64,000 bases of DNA, taken from NCBI GenBank assembly GCA_963565915.1, contig OY751487.1, positions 2,170,001-2,234,000 on the forward strand, written 5' to 3'. How positions within the stretch are numbered: position 1 is the first letter of the stretch; every line of letters begins with the position of its first letter. The stretch comes from Entoloma clypeatum (taxonomy: Eukaryota > Basidiomycota > Agaricomycetes > Agaricales > Entolomataceae). The notes below the pieces were generated by a model. That model saw only the letters and a program-made list of their open reading frames with translations. It made no database searches and was not told the DNA's origin. The position numbers and the translations under genes are program-made. Positions 1 through 10,027 of this stretch are shown piece after piece.

Positions 1-120
1 ACTTAAAGGGATGTTGAACTTTGGCAATTGTTCGACTTTCGGCCATGTGACCAGAACTTACCGACCCCGGCAACATCCGAAAGTTGAACAATAGCCAAAG
101 TCCATCAACATCCCTTTAAC
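1..120. repeat. Foldback (inverted repeat) at window start
   Basis: Bases 1-48 and 73-120 are imperfect reverse complements (arms about 48 bp, loop about 24 bp), beginning ACTTAAAGGGATGTTG and ending CATCCCTTTAAC. This is typical of a small foldback or MITE, but the left flank lies outside the window so no target duplication can be checked. No coding potential is seen. Confidence 0.6.
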
Positions 121-273
121 TTCCTCCCTCCATCACCCTCGTGTCTGATCCCTCCCCCCATCCTCTTTGTCAACCCCTCCTCTCTCCGTTCGCATGATGG
201 CCGTGCAGGCCACACTACCGGTGAGCACCCCACTGTGCCACACCACACATACTAACAGAACAGCAGGGGACAT

Positions 274-549
274 ATGAAGGAGAACACGACGGCGGTGGGC
301 GACGGTGGGGGGAGGGCTACTGCAATGACCACAGCAGAAGAACGGCGGGGGGAAGGGCAGGACATGCGAGGGCGCAAGGAATTGTGGCTACGCCTGCCGA
401 GGGACGCGTGGGGCCTAAGAACGTGGGATGGCATGGGACATGGCATGTCCATCACACTAACGGAGAACACAACGGTGGTGGGGGTGGTGGGGAGGGGTAC
501 TGAGACAGTCACTGCAGAAGAACGGCGGGGCGAAGGGCGGGACATGTGA
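274..549. repeat. GC-rich 183-bp direct duplication
   Basis: The segment starting GAACACGACGGCGGTGGG at 282 recurs at 465 (GAACACAACGGTGGTGGG), both followed by a shared CAGAAGAACGGCGGG block, a period of about 183 bp. A related GAGGGACGCGTG motif recurs near 398 and 685. Open frames over 252-731 on both strands are by-products of this GC-rich repeat; I do not support a gene here. Confidence 0.5.
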
Positions 550-879
550 ATAAGGCACAAGCAAACATGGCAACGCACCACCGAGGGACACTTGGGGCGG
601 GGGGAGTTTTCTCCAGCGGGACATACGAATAGGCCCCAAGGACGTGGTAATGCCCGCTGAGAGATGCACGGAAATGTACCGTTGAGGGACGCGTGAGGCG
701 GGGGGGACTTGTCTTGGGTTTGGCATGACATTCGGTATCTCTTTTCATTTTCGTAGCCTTGTAGAATTTGCTTTCAAATGGAAATGATTTTTGATACTAC
801 CACTTTCGCGTGTTACAAGTGAATCTGATGAATGAGCCAATATTATGGCAATTCATAGCATTGAAGAAACACAGTCTGT

Positions 880-1015
880 AGTGATACATAGTCATGAGAG
901 GTTGCTCTGTAGCACTACAGAGTGATGGCAGCTTGCTACAGAGTGCTACAGAGTGATGGCAGGTTGCTACAGAGCGCTCTCAAATCATAACCCTTTGCTA
1001 CAGCGCTATGAAGCT
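880..1015. repeat. Short tandem repeat of CTACAGAG(T/C)G type
   Basis: Three to four imperfect copies of a unit of about 37-45 bp containing GCTACAGAGTG and GATGGCAG. No gene is seen between 750 and 1100. Confidence 0.5.
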
Positions 1016-1108
1016 CCAGAGCGCTCTGGACACTCCCCAGCATCTCCAGATTTTGCTGATGCAACAGCCTCCCCTTGTCCCCAACGACCACCCCTCATGC
1101 CCAACAGC

Positions 1109-1345
1109 TAGTGTTTCAAGGTTCAGTCCAATGGGACTGGAACCAGACCAACCAAAAAATGATAAAATAGACCAAGACCATGGTATACTGGCCAAAGTCC
1201 AGTTCGGTTCAGGTTCAGGCACTTTTTGGCCGAATTTGAACCTGGACCTGCGGTCAAGTTTGGGCATCCCTAGAACTCAAACTTGAACCAGGTTCTCAGG
1301 TTCGGACCAGGTTCGGGTGCCAAACAAGACCAATTTTTCACCCAT
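1109..1345 (+). mobile_element. Left-end fragment of the minisatellite-carrying hAT-like element
   Basis: TAGTGTTTCAAGGTTCAG at 1109 matches the left ends at 26834 and 55580. It continues with CCAATGGGACTGGAACCAGACC-type sequence and degenerate GGTTCAGGTTC/ACCAGGTTC repeats, then degrades. Immediately upstream (1055-1108) is a short C-rich piece of the 20-bp minisatellite. No right end was found, so this copy is truncated. Confidence 0.55.
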
Positions 1346-1597
1346 CCAATAATCTTTTGAGCCCAGCCTGCCTACTGGAATTTTTGGCTCAACTGAGTTG
1401 ACCTGCAGGTCTAAAGGGATACTGAACAATGTTTGAATACATCTATGCAGTGATATACTACTTCTATAATGATAATATTGGTAGATATATCACTGAATTG
1501 TGAAAAAAGCGCATCTTAATAGAAAATGAACCACATCACAGATGTCTCTCGTTTTTTGGAGGATTGAAATAGACATATATTCGATTGATTCCACCGA

Positions 1598-2110
1598 AGG
1601 AATAGCTAAAATAATGCCTGGGTTAATAGGTAGACACCAATCTCATCAAAACTTTGGAAGTGCCACAAAATCATTAATATTGGCACATCCGTGGAACAGT
1701 TTGATATCGTCTTTCTTTTACCTTGTTTGGTTTGCATATGGGTGGACTTTCCCTGAGGCAATAAGGTGTATGATGCCTGGATCAGTAGGCAGGTCCTAAT
1801 CTCATCAAAGCCAAAACACCACAGAATCATGAATTCCACCACAACTGCTGCACAGATCCTTTAGTCTCTTTTGCTCCTTTTTAAGTATGTATATGACTGT
1901 ATTTGTACCATAGGAATAACATGGGTGATGTCTAATTCCAATTCTACATCATAGCCCTCTCAAAACCCCAAAGCACACAAAAGGCAATTTATTTCAGCAC
2001 AACTGTGGGACAGATTCCTCTCGTCTTACTTCCATGTTATTTAGAATGTATATATACAGGTCTTCACCACAGGAATAAGCCTGGGGCTGCCTAGTCTTAC
2101 CTGGGCAAAT
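1598..2110. repeat. Degenerate tandem repeat, period about 157 bp
   Basis: Units begin near 1598, 1756, 1912 and 2071 (last partial). Each starts AGGAATA or AGGCAATAAG and contains TGCCTGG...AATCTCATCAAA and a CACAACTG..CAGAT-like segment before a T-rich tail. The short open frames at 1542-1842 fall in this repeat and are not supported as genes. Nothing else is recognised between 1350 and 2250. Confidence 0.5.
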
Positions 2111-2384
2111 GCCAGCTCACCAGTCTGCCAGTGACACGAAAATGAGTGTACAATACTTTTCAGGTATGTTTAGTCACTTGACTTGCTTGATTACTACTTG
2201 AATCAACAAAGTCCCATGTCATTTGACACATCCAAGATATATTGCCTGGCCAAGGTTCAAACCAAGTTCAAACCAAGTTCAAACTTCAAGTTCAGGTTCA
2301 GCTGTTTCCCGGACCTGAACCTCCATACCAGGTTTGGTTCAGCTCAACATTGAACCTGAACCCCGAACCTGAGGTCAGGTTCAG

Positions 2385-2578
2385 GTTCGGACCAGGTTCG
2401 TGAGGTTCGGGAACTGGACTTCAGCCAGTCTAGACCATGGTCTCGGTCTTGCTGAATTGGGACAGCCTCAGCCTTTGGTCTCAACCAAAAATTTCTTTTT
2501 TTTGAAGACTGGTAAAAGACCAGTTGAAACCGGTCTAAACCAGTCTTTTGGGTAGTAGTACAGGGTGTACATATGTAT
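2385..2578 (+). mobile_element. Inner part of hAT-like left domain
   Basis: The sequence from GGTCTCGGTCTTGCTGAATT through GACCAGTTGAAACCGGTC to AGTACAGGGTGTACAT matches the inner left domains of the copies at 55.6 kb and 32.9 kb. As in those copies, it runs directly into the G-rich minisatellite. A stretch rich in GGTTCAGGTTCGGACC (from about 2255) precedes it. Confidence 0.55.
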
Positions 2579-3025
2579 TTACATGACAGGCTGTTGGGCA
2601 TGAATGGAAGCCGTTTGGCGTGAATGGGTGTGAGTCGCATGAGTGGGGGCTGTTGGGCTCAAGTGGTAGGTGTCGTACGCGAGTTGAGGGTGTTGGGCAT
2701 GAGTCGGGGCTGTTGGGGACAAGAGAAGACTGTTGGGCTCGAGTGGTGGGCATTGGGCATGGGTCGAAGCTGTTTGGCATGAATGGGGGCTGTTGGGCAA
2801 GAGAGAGGGCTGTTGGGTGTGAGTGGAGGCCGCTGGCCATGGGGCGCAGTCATTGGGGATGACAGGCGGCCGTTGGGCGTGAGTGGAGGTCATGTGGCAC
2901 GAGGGGCAGCTGTTGGGCATGGGGGGCGGTCGTTGGGGATGAGGGGAGGCCATCGGTGATGAGTGGGGGGTGAGTGGAGGCCATTGGGGATGAGAGACAG
3001 CCATTGGGGATGAGGAGAGGCCATT
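2579..3025 (+). repeat. 20-bp minisatellite block, G-rich orientation
   Basis: Tandem 20-bp units of consensus GGCCGTTGGGCATGAGTGGA with many variants. The unit lacks stops in most frames, so it produces long spurious proline/serine-rich open frames of 20-residue periodicity on the minus strand; none is a gene. The block is interrupted at 3025/3026 by gypsy-1 and resumes at 7617. Confidence 0.85.
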
Positions 3026-3458
3026 TGTAAGGGCAACCACTTTCACTTTTCACTTTTCCTTTTCTTTATTCCTTTCCTTTCTATTCCACCATCTCCAACG
3101 TCCTCTGATCGTATCCGCTGTCTCCGACATCTTATCTGCCTCTCCGCATCCGACGACTCCACCCCCATCTGCTACTCCGCACATCAGATTGCAGGTACTA
3201 TCATTCATCTTGTTTCCATTCATCCTTCATCGCTACTCCCGATCATTGCTCACCATTCATGCGTCTCGTTTTATCTCTTATTTCATATCTCATTTTACTA
3301 TTTATCTTGCTAGCTTGCAGGGGAATCCTTAGATCTTTCTCTTCGGATCTCCCTTGCAAGGTGTGTGTTGTATTACTTATCAGACTGCTCAATCTAAACT
3401 TCAGATCTCCCTTGCAAGTATCTGAGTTCGAGTCTTGGATCGTAAGGTTGCCCTTACA
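3026..3458 (+). repeat. gypsy-1 5' LTR (433 bp)
   Basis: It starts TGTAAGGGCAACC and ends with the exact reverse complement GGTTGCCCTTACA, a perfect 13-bp terminal inverted repeat with TG...CA boundaries. The 3' half is rich in CTTGCAAG motifs and repeats at 7408-7616; a related 454-bp LTR is at 61165-61618. Confidence 0.88.
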
Positions 3459-3618
3459 GTAGAAAGTTCTCTTCTAATTGGACCGGGTCTGATTGCATCA
3501 TTGTCACGATTCCGTGCTTCGGAGCAGCTTCGTCCGCGTCCAACTCCGATACATCTCACACCCCTTCCAGTTCTTCTAATTACCTCTCCTAACTGGTGAT
3601 CCTGCTCCGTGCATAGTA

Positions 3619-4671
3619 ATGGACGACCCCAATCACCTTGAACAGCTCGAGCACGAGTTCCAGGAACAACGTCAAACTCTCGCTGATATTTCAACTCAAC
3701 TTGACCAACTCCTCCTCGCCTTCAATGCAATTCCTGCCCCAGCTCCACCACCTATCCCACCTGCTATTATACCCGCTCTGCTCGCTCCGGCCAATCCGGG
3801 TGTGCGTCGAGCAAAACCTGCCAATCCGTCGGACTTTGATGGATCGCGCGCAAATGGCTGGACCTTTCTAAACTCCTGTGAATTGTTTATGGGGCTGGCT
3901 CCGGAACAGTTCGCAGATGACCACACTAAGATTTATTGGGCCTTATCTTTCATGAAGAGTGGACGCGCAGCATACTTTGCGGATCACATTATCCGACAGG
4001 AGCAGAGGACCGGTGCTCCGCCTTATCGGACTTGGGTGGACTTCCGTGCAGTCTTTACAGCGGAGTTCACTCCGAAGAATGAGGAACAGGATGCGAGACT
4101 GATCCTCAAAGGAGAATCCTATTATCAAGGTCAACGGGATGTCGAGACCTATATTGACAAGTTCAAAGACTACATTGACAAAGCGGGCTATCAGGAGGAT
4201 ACCAACATCGTACTCAAATTCCACCATGGTCTCCGTTCCGACATCCAGAATGAGATTGCCACCCTGACCCACAGACGACCTGCGGACGACAACCCCGATG
4301 AGTGGTACTCTGCAGCATGAGTCAATGATGACAATAGGATTGCCAACAAAGCCTTCAAAGCCACTGCTCCGACCCGCACCTCTGCCTTCCGCAACATTGT
4401 TGGACCAAGAGTACCTGGCACCTCAGTATTCCCTCGCCCCTACATTCCATTCACTCCATGTACAGCTCCGCTCGCATCCGCATCTGCTCCGCCGACAAGG
4501 GACCCTAATGCAATGGACATTGATACTTCATGTGTCAAAGGCAAGAATGCCAATGCATGCTTCAGATGTAACAAAACGGGTCACTTTAGTCATGAATGCC
4601 CCCTTTGCTTTGATGTTCGCTTCATTTTCCTCCCCACAGCGAGTGAACAGTGTGCCCTCGTTGTCTGCTAA
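3619..4671 (+). pseudogene. gypsy-1 gag (one internal TGA)
   Basis: Retroviral-type Gag structural protein of the element, which would package its RNA in virus-like particles. The frame runs 351 codons from ATG 3619 to TAA 4669-4671, interrupted once by TGA at 4318-4320. The N-terminal part contains a coiled segment (residues about 5-35), a proline-rich stretch, and a gag core with FDGSRANGWTFL and a YxQGQRDVETYI region. After the stop the same frame gives MDID and a CCHC zinc knuckle, CFRCNKTGHFSHEC (CX2CX4HX4C, about 4558-4599). The single stop sits where an arginine would fit, consistent with CGA to TGA. Confidence 0.82.
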
Positions 4672-4681
4672 AAATTGTTAT

Positions 4682-7407
4682 ACTGCCTTATTTATGGAAC
4701 AATATGATCCTATACCCTCCATCTCTAAGCCTGCAAACGATCCCATAGTCGCACCCAACTCCGCAAATCCCATCCGCCTTCGCCTCTCTAAATGGGAGCG
4801 TTGGCTTCCAAAACAATATGTCCTCGCCTCCGCTCACTCCGACAATTCTATTGAACTAGACATAGTTCTTGAAACTACCAACACCAAAGAAACACTATCA
4901 CAAAAGGCCTTACTCGACAGCGGGGCAACAGGGTCGTTTATTGAACGCACTCTGGTTGAGAAACATCAACTCTCTACTCGAAAACTACAACGCGCAATTC
5001 CAGTATACAACATCGACAGAACTCCAAACGAAGCCAGAGCAATAACGGAGGTGTTGTATGTAGTGCTCCGCTATCGGGATCACTTGGAACAGACCCAGCT
5101 TGCAGTCACAAGTTTGGGAAAACAAAAGAAATCGTGTTAGGCTTCACTTGGCTCAAAGAACACAACCCCGAGGTAGATTGGATGTCAGGGGAAGTGAAGA
5201 TGAGCCGGTGTCCTGCACGATGCCGGACATGCCACCAGGAGGCAGCCCAAGAGCGGAAGGAGCGGAAGTTTGAACAAGTCCACATCCGAGCCTGTCGGAT
5301 GGGTTCATCTCCGACATCCAGTCTAGAGGAGGAGGCTCCATGCGGCCCATGGGTGGAGGATGTCACAGAAGGAGAGGAAGCAGAGGAGTTAGTGGAAGAT
5401 GATGAGGAAGAGGATGAGGAAGAGGAGGGAGATCGCCTTTTTGTCGGAACAGTACCCGAGGAGGCGGAGTTCATCCGTGCTTCATCCAATATCTTGCAAC
5501 GTCTATCGGAGGCCTTTCTCAGTAACCAAAAACCTAAATCTTTCCGTGACTCTGTACCGGACCACTTGTTTGACTTCGAAGACATATTCTCAAAGACCTC
5601 TTTCGACACCTTACCGGAAGAGCGGACTTGGGACCATGCCATTGAACTTGTTCCGGACGCCTCTCCGGCGGGTTGTAAGGTATATCCGCTTGCTCCGAAC
5701 GAACAGAAGGAACTCGACGTGTTTTTGGAGGAAAACCTTGCAACTGGTCGGATCCGCCCTTCCAAGTCTCCGATGGCATCTCCGGTATTCTACATCAAGA
5801 AGAAGGATGGCTCCTTTTGTCTTGTACAAGACTACTGGTCACTCAATTCCAAAACTATCAAAAACAAGTATCCGCTTCCGCTCATATCTGAACTGATCAA
5901 TAAACTTCAACACGCTCAATACTTCACCAAGCTCGACATCCACTGGGGCTACAACAATGTGCGGATAAAACCCGGAGATGAGTGGAAGGCCGCTTTTCGG
6001 ACCAATCACGGACTCTATGAACCATTGGTGATGTTCTTCGGCCTCACTAATAGTCCATCCACATTCCAGACTATGATGAACGAGATCTTTCAGGACCTTA
6101 TCACTGAAGGTGTAGTCTGTGTTTACCTCGACAATATACTCATCTTCACGAAGACCCTTGCGGAGCATCGGAGAGTCACACAGATCATACTGGAACGACT
6201 TCGCGAACACAAACTCTATCTAAAACCAGAGAAATGTGAGTTTGAACAAACGCGCATTGAATACCTAGGCCTTATTATTGAACAAGGACACGTAGAGATG
6301 GATCCAGTGAAGGTAGCGGGGGTCGCGGAGTGGCCTGCTCTGACAAACGTCTGAGAAGTACAGTCCTTTCTGGGATTCACTAACTTCTATCGCCGTTTTA
6401 TTGAAGGGTTTTCAGACATCGCGCGCCCTCTTTTCGAGCTCACGAAGAAAGGGCACCTCTGGTCTTGGAGGGAGGGAGAAGTGTCCGCATTTGCAGAGTT
6501 GAAGTGGAGGATTACATCCACTCCGATCCTGGTCTTAGCTGATCATGGAAAGGAGTGGTGGATAGAAGCGGATAGCTCGGACTTTGCAACCGGAGCAGTA
6601 CTGTCCCAACCAACAGAGGACGGTAAGTGGCACCCTGTTACATTCTATTCCAAAAGCCTGAGTCCGGTGGAACGCAACTATGAGATCTACGACAAGGAGA
6701 TGTTGGCGGTGGTCCGCGCATTGGAGGAGTGGAGGCACTTCCTTGAAGGAGCGGAGAAGACAGTGGAGATTTGGACGGACCACAAAAATCTTGAGTATTT
6801 CATGACAGCTCAAAAACTAAATTGACGACAGGCTAGATGGTCCTTATACCTCGCTAGTTTTGATTTCAAAATGCGCCATCGACCTGGCAAGTCAATGGGC
6901 AAGTCCGACGCTTTGTCCCAATGAGCGGACCACAGAGACGGATCGCAGGACAACCAAAACATAATCCTTCTTCAACCAGAATTGTTTGCAGTGCGAGCAA
7001 TGCGTGGGGTAACTGTTCAAGGGGAAGAACATGACGTCCTCCGCCAGGTCTGACAGGGAATCCGAGAGGGGTTACTGGAAGATAGTGTGGCAGAGGTTGT
7101 CAAATCCCTTCCGACCGTCGGAGCGGGGTCCGTCCGTAGTGCGGAGTGGAGGCAAGCGGAAGGTTTGCTCTACTTCAGGGATCGTATCTATGTTCCTAAC
7201 AATCCCCAACTGCGTCATCGGATCCTCACACAACACCATGACACTCCGGTGGCCGGACATCCTGGATGGTGGAAAACCTTGGAACTGGTGTCACGCAATT
7301 ACTGGTGGCCACACATGTCTCGTTTAATAGGTCAATATTGCAAGACATGCGACCCATGTCTCCACACCAAGATCCGACACATTCTGCCCTCCGGAGTGCT
7401 CAATCCG
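4682..7407 (+). pseudogene. gypsy-1 pol: protease, reverse transcriptase, RNase H, partial integrase
   Basis: The protease has the active-site motif LLDSGATGSF (about 4912-4941), in a frame offset from gag. A frameshift near 5120 returns to the gag frame for WLKEHNPEVDW and the RT. An unusually acidic linker (EEAEELVEDDEEEDEEEE) spans about 5375-5430. The RT (about 5690-6250) has SPMASPVFYIKKKDGSF and the catalytic box YLDNILIF, with Asn in place of the second Asp. RNase H (6500-6810) shows EADSSDFATGAVL, YDKEMLAVV and TDHKNLEYF. An integrase HHCC finger follows (HHDTPVAGHPG...CKTCDPC, 7220-7350), then sequence jumps into LTR at about 7408. TGA stops interrupt at about 6352, 6823, 6922 and 7051. 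Confidence 0.85.
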
Positions 7408-7616
7408 TCACCATTCATGTGTCTCGTTTCATCTCTTATTTCATATCTCATTTTACTATTTATCTTGCTAGCTTGCAGGGGAATCCTTAGAACTTTCTCT
7501 TCGGATCTCCCTTGCAAGGTGTGTGTTGTATTACTTATCAGACTGCTCAATCTAAACTTCAGATCTCCCTTGCAAGTATCTGAGTTTGAGTCTTGGATCG
7601 TAAGGTCGCCCTTACA
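7408..7616 (+). repeat. gypsy-1 truncated 3' LTR (209 bp)
   Basis: It aligns base for base in length with 3250-3458 of the 5' LTR. The junction with integrase lies at TCACCATTCAT, so the first 224 bp of the LTR and the 3' part of pol were lost in one deletion. Confidence 0.82.
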
Positions 7617-8035
7617 CCATTGGTGACAAGAGGCGGCTGTTGGGCATGAGTGGAGGCCGCTAGGCATGAAGGGCAGCCGTTGGGGACAAGAGGTGAGGCC
7701 ATTGGGGATGAGGGGAGGCTGTTGGTGACGAGAGGCAGCCATTGGGTGCAAGTGGAGGCCGCTAGGCATGAAGAACAGCTGTCGGGGACGAGAGGTGAGG
7801 CCATTGGGGATGAGGGGGGACTGTTGGGGACGAGAGACGGCCATGGGGCACGAGTGGAGGCTGTTGGGTGTGAGTAGAGGCCATTGGGTGCGAGTGGAGG
7901 CTGTTGGGGACAAGGGGCAGCCGTGGGGCATGAGAGGCAGTCGTCGGGAACAAGGGGAGGCCGTCGGTGACGAGAGCACTGTTGGGCGCGAGTGGAGGTC
8001 ATTGGACACAAGGGGTAAGCTGTTGGGCAGCAGTA
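7617..8035 (+). repeat. 20-bp minisatellite block, G-rich, continuation after gypsy-1
   Basis: Same unit and orientation as 2579-3025. The block starts with the second CCATT duplication copy and ends near GTTGGGCAGCAGTAAG. Long proline-rich minus-strand frames over it are repeat artefacts. From 8036 to 8541 the sequence is AT-rich without a supported gene. Confidence 0.85.
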
Positions 8036-8541
8036 AGTCATGTGACTATGCATTTACTTCACAATATGTTCCAGGAGCAAACTGGGGTGTCAATAAAAAT
8101 CTGACCCACATTTTTTCTGCCAGTATGATCACTGTGCAAAATAAAATGACCTCATGGAATATACACCAAGGCATATCAAGGATCTATTTTCAAATATGAT
8201 CACTGTATTTGCACAATGCAAATGGGGGAACACACTATGGAGAATATATCAAACATGATTCCTCTTTGACTGCAGCATACATCATGAAGAATTTTTCTAA
8301 TATACATCTGACTCATTTTTGAAAAAAGTTCCACTATTTGTTTCACAATTTGTGCTTCCTTCCTATGGTGAATATACTTTTAATTTGTTTGGCCATATAT
8401 TCCATGAACAGAAGATGTTCAAACCAGGAATTTGAGCCCAGAACACATGGCCAAACTTATGATAATCAACATAGTGAATTTGTTCTCCCTTTTATGCCCT
8501 GGATTCATGGCAAAATAAAACAATTATTTGTTTCATGTTTA

Positions 8542-8690
8542 CTGTACTATTACGACCAAGTGTCCGGTCACATGATCAAAAGTTTTTCTGACAAAGCCCC
8601 AAAATTCCAATAAATTGAGAAAAATTCAAAAAAAAAATCAGAAAAAAACGGCTGTGACATGTGACCGGACACTTGGTTGTAATAGTACAG
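8542..8690. mobile_element. MITE with TA duplication (149 bp foldback)
   Basis: Near-perfect inverted repeats of about 32 bp, left beginning CTGTACTATTACGACCAAG and right ending CTTGGTTGTAATAGTACAG, enclose an A-rich core. TA dinucleotides flank both sides (8540-8541 and 8691-8692), as expected for a Tc1/mariner-type non-autonomous element. No open frame fits inside. The ends do not match the Tc1-like element at 35 and 58 kb, so it belongs to a different subfamily. Confidence 0.75.
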
Positions 8691-8734
8691 TATTTCACAT
8701 AAGCTCATGGGATATAGAAGCCAATGCCCACAGT

Positions 8735-9010
8735 GACACATGCATATTGAGGACCAGCTCCTTTGTGACATCGTGCACGATGGCATCCCCTCAGGCAGGA
8801 TGAACACCCTCTCCAGCTCCCATGTCACAGACAACCCTGCCGGCACCTTGTCAGAAGACCCACACGCACATGTCGGGGACCAGCTCCCTCGCAACATTGC
8901 GCACAAGCGGGGGCGGGACAGCCTTGACCCACGGCATCCCCTCAGGCAGGGTGAACACAACGCAGGAGGGGGGTTGTGTGCACCGTCTGCAAGGAGTCGA
9001 GAACAGTGAA
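8735..9010. repeat. Imperfect direct repeat of about 125 bp
   Basis: GACCAGCTCC...GGCATCCCCTCAGGCAGG occurs at 8751 and again at 8878 with an insertion. The minus strand gives twice a peptide of the form LPEGMP, so this may be a remnant of a duplicated coding exon, but no complete gene can be built and I do not recognise a family. Confidence 0.35.
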
Positions 9011-9099
9011 TGGGCGTGATGGAGCTGGGTGTGGGTGGGGACTGGGACGGTGTGGAATGATGGCCAGGCATACATCTCTGCTCCCCATTGTGTGCTTAT

Positions 9100-10020
9100 G
9101 GTTTTTTTTTGTTTTTCATGTCATTTATTCTTGGAAAAACATATATGCATGAGTACAACATACTAAATTAGGAAGGAGGGGGGGGGGGGGGCTCACTGGG
9201 GCCTGAAAAAAAAAAGTTCAACCCCCGGTATATTTTTTCTGTTCCGCCACCCCCTTGAAAGGGACGACACCCATCATCCATTTGACGCGCCGTTTGATCT
9301 GGTCATAAAAAAGGAAGGGATTATTGGGATGTGTCCATAAAAATCTCGCGGGTATTCTTGTAATGTCGGCGAGAAGTTGCAGTGGATGCCATGAAGTATT
9401 TAAGGGCTTTCATGAAATGCTTGTCTGATAAATCAATATCAGCAGGCCGAAACGAGTCAGGTCCAGGATTTCGAAGGCGCACAATATCTTCATCGTGCAT
9501 TCCGCTGCCCTCAAGGGTTGCGTGCTTTATGGCATCGAGAAAATCATTGGTTATTTGCAAATCAGGGAGGTGGATTCCAGTATCTGGTTCATCCTCATCT
9601 AGTTGCAGTGGATCGGGTATGATACATTCCAAACGGTGTCCAGTGTGTTGAGGTTGTTCCAAGTCAGGTTCCTCGAAATCCTCATCAAAATTATGGACAT
9701 TGGGTCACATACTAAAGCCATCATCAGGAGCTATCACAGTTCCAGGAGCAAGCTCAGGGCTATGACTAGGTTCAGAGAGAGTGGATGTCCGGGTCAACGA
9801 AGCGGTCTGTATATTATAATATTCCTGTATGAGATAAAATTCACTTCTACATTCGAGGAATGAAAAGACCTGGCCACAAGGGGGTGTTGGAACGCGACTA
9901 CAGCAACACATGTCGGACTTTTTTTTTCAGCCTTGCTAGACCCCCCCCCCCCTCCTTCCTAATATAGTATGTTATGCCCACAAACATATATATTTCTCTG
10001 AAAAACATGAGATAAAATAA
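9100..10020 (-). mobile_element. Plavaka/CACTA-like transposon fragment with long inverted arms
   Basis: Arms at about 9100-9257 and 9884-10020 are imperfect reverse complements. Both share ACATACTA..ATTAGGAAGGAGG, a poly-G/poly-C run, a run of A/T and GTTCC..CACCCCCTTG. A CACTGGGG motif lies at 9194 within the left arm. The roughly 620 bp between them encode part of a transposase N-terminal region on the minus strand. The structure suggests a short internally deleted element, or two ends brought together. Confidence 0.45.
9321..9911 (-). pseudogene. Plavaka-like transposase, N-terminal fragment
   Basis: The main open part (9662 to 9321) carries a stretch around GMHDEDIVRLRNPGPD followed by a helical LSDKHFMKALKYFM segment. 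From memory this resembles the N-terminal region of Agaricomycete Plavaka/CACTA-like transposases, where DDIVERLRNP-type motifs follow a C-terminally placed catalytic part. Upstream in the same frame a TGA (about 9703-9705) separates PDDGFSM from PNVHNFDEDFEEPD. Further upstream is CGQVFSFLE, possibly a degenerate zinc-binding N-terminus with a short intron. The DDE catalytic domain is absent. The family call is recollection, not a search result. Confidence 0.45.
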
Positions 10021-10027
10021 AGGAAAT

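Larger units (their letters stand above)
3026..7616 (+). mobile_element. gypsy-1: Ty3/gypsy retrotransposon, internally deleted, inserted in the minisatellite
   Basis: The element begins TGTAAGGGCAACC and ends in GGTCGCCCTTACA. It is bounded by a perfect 5-bp target duplication, CCATT, at 3021-3025 and 7617-7621; removing element and duplication restores a continuous minisatellite. Order is LTR, gag, protease, reverse transcriptase, RNase H, integrase zinc finger, partial LTR. The integrase core, the rest of pol and about 225 bp of the 3' LTR are missing. Five in-frame TGA stops and a frameshift make it non-autonomous. The retained 209 bp of the 3' LTR differ from the 5' LTR at 5 positions by eye. 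Confidence 0.9.

Noticed and set aside
2535..3053. Long proline/serine-rich minus-strand reading frames (also at 7332-8053, 32972-33466, 34368-34959, 54352-54804, 55752-56414, 57459-57870)
   Set aside because: They are translations of the 20-bp minisatellite in all frames, showing 20-residue periodicity without start context or domains.
9178..9191. Poly-G run as G-quadruplex or telomere signal
   Set aside because: Simple homopolymer within a transposon arm; no telomeric repeat pattern.
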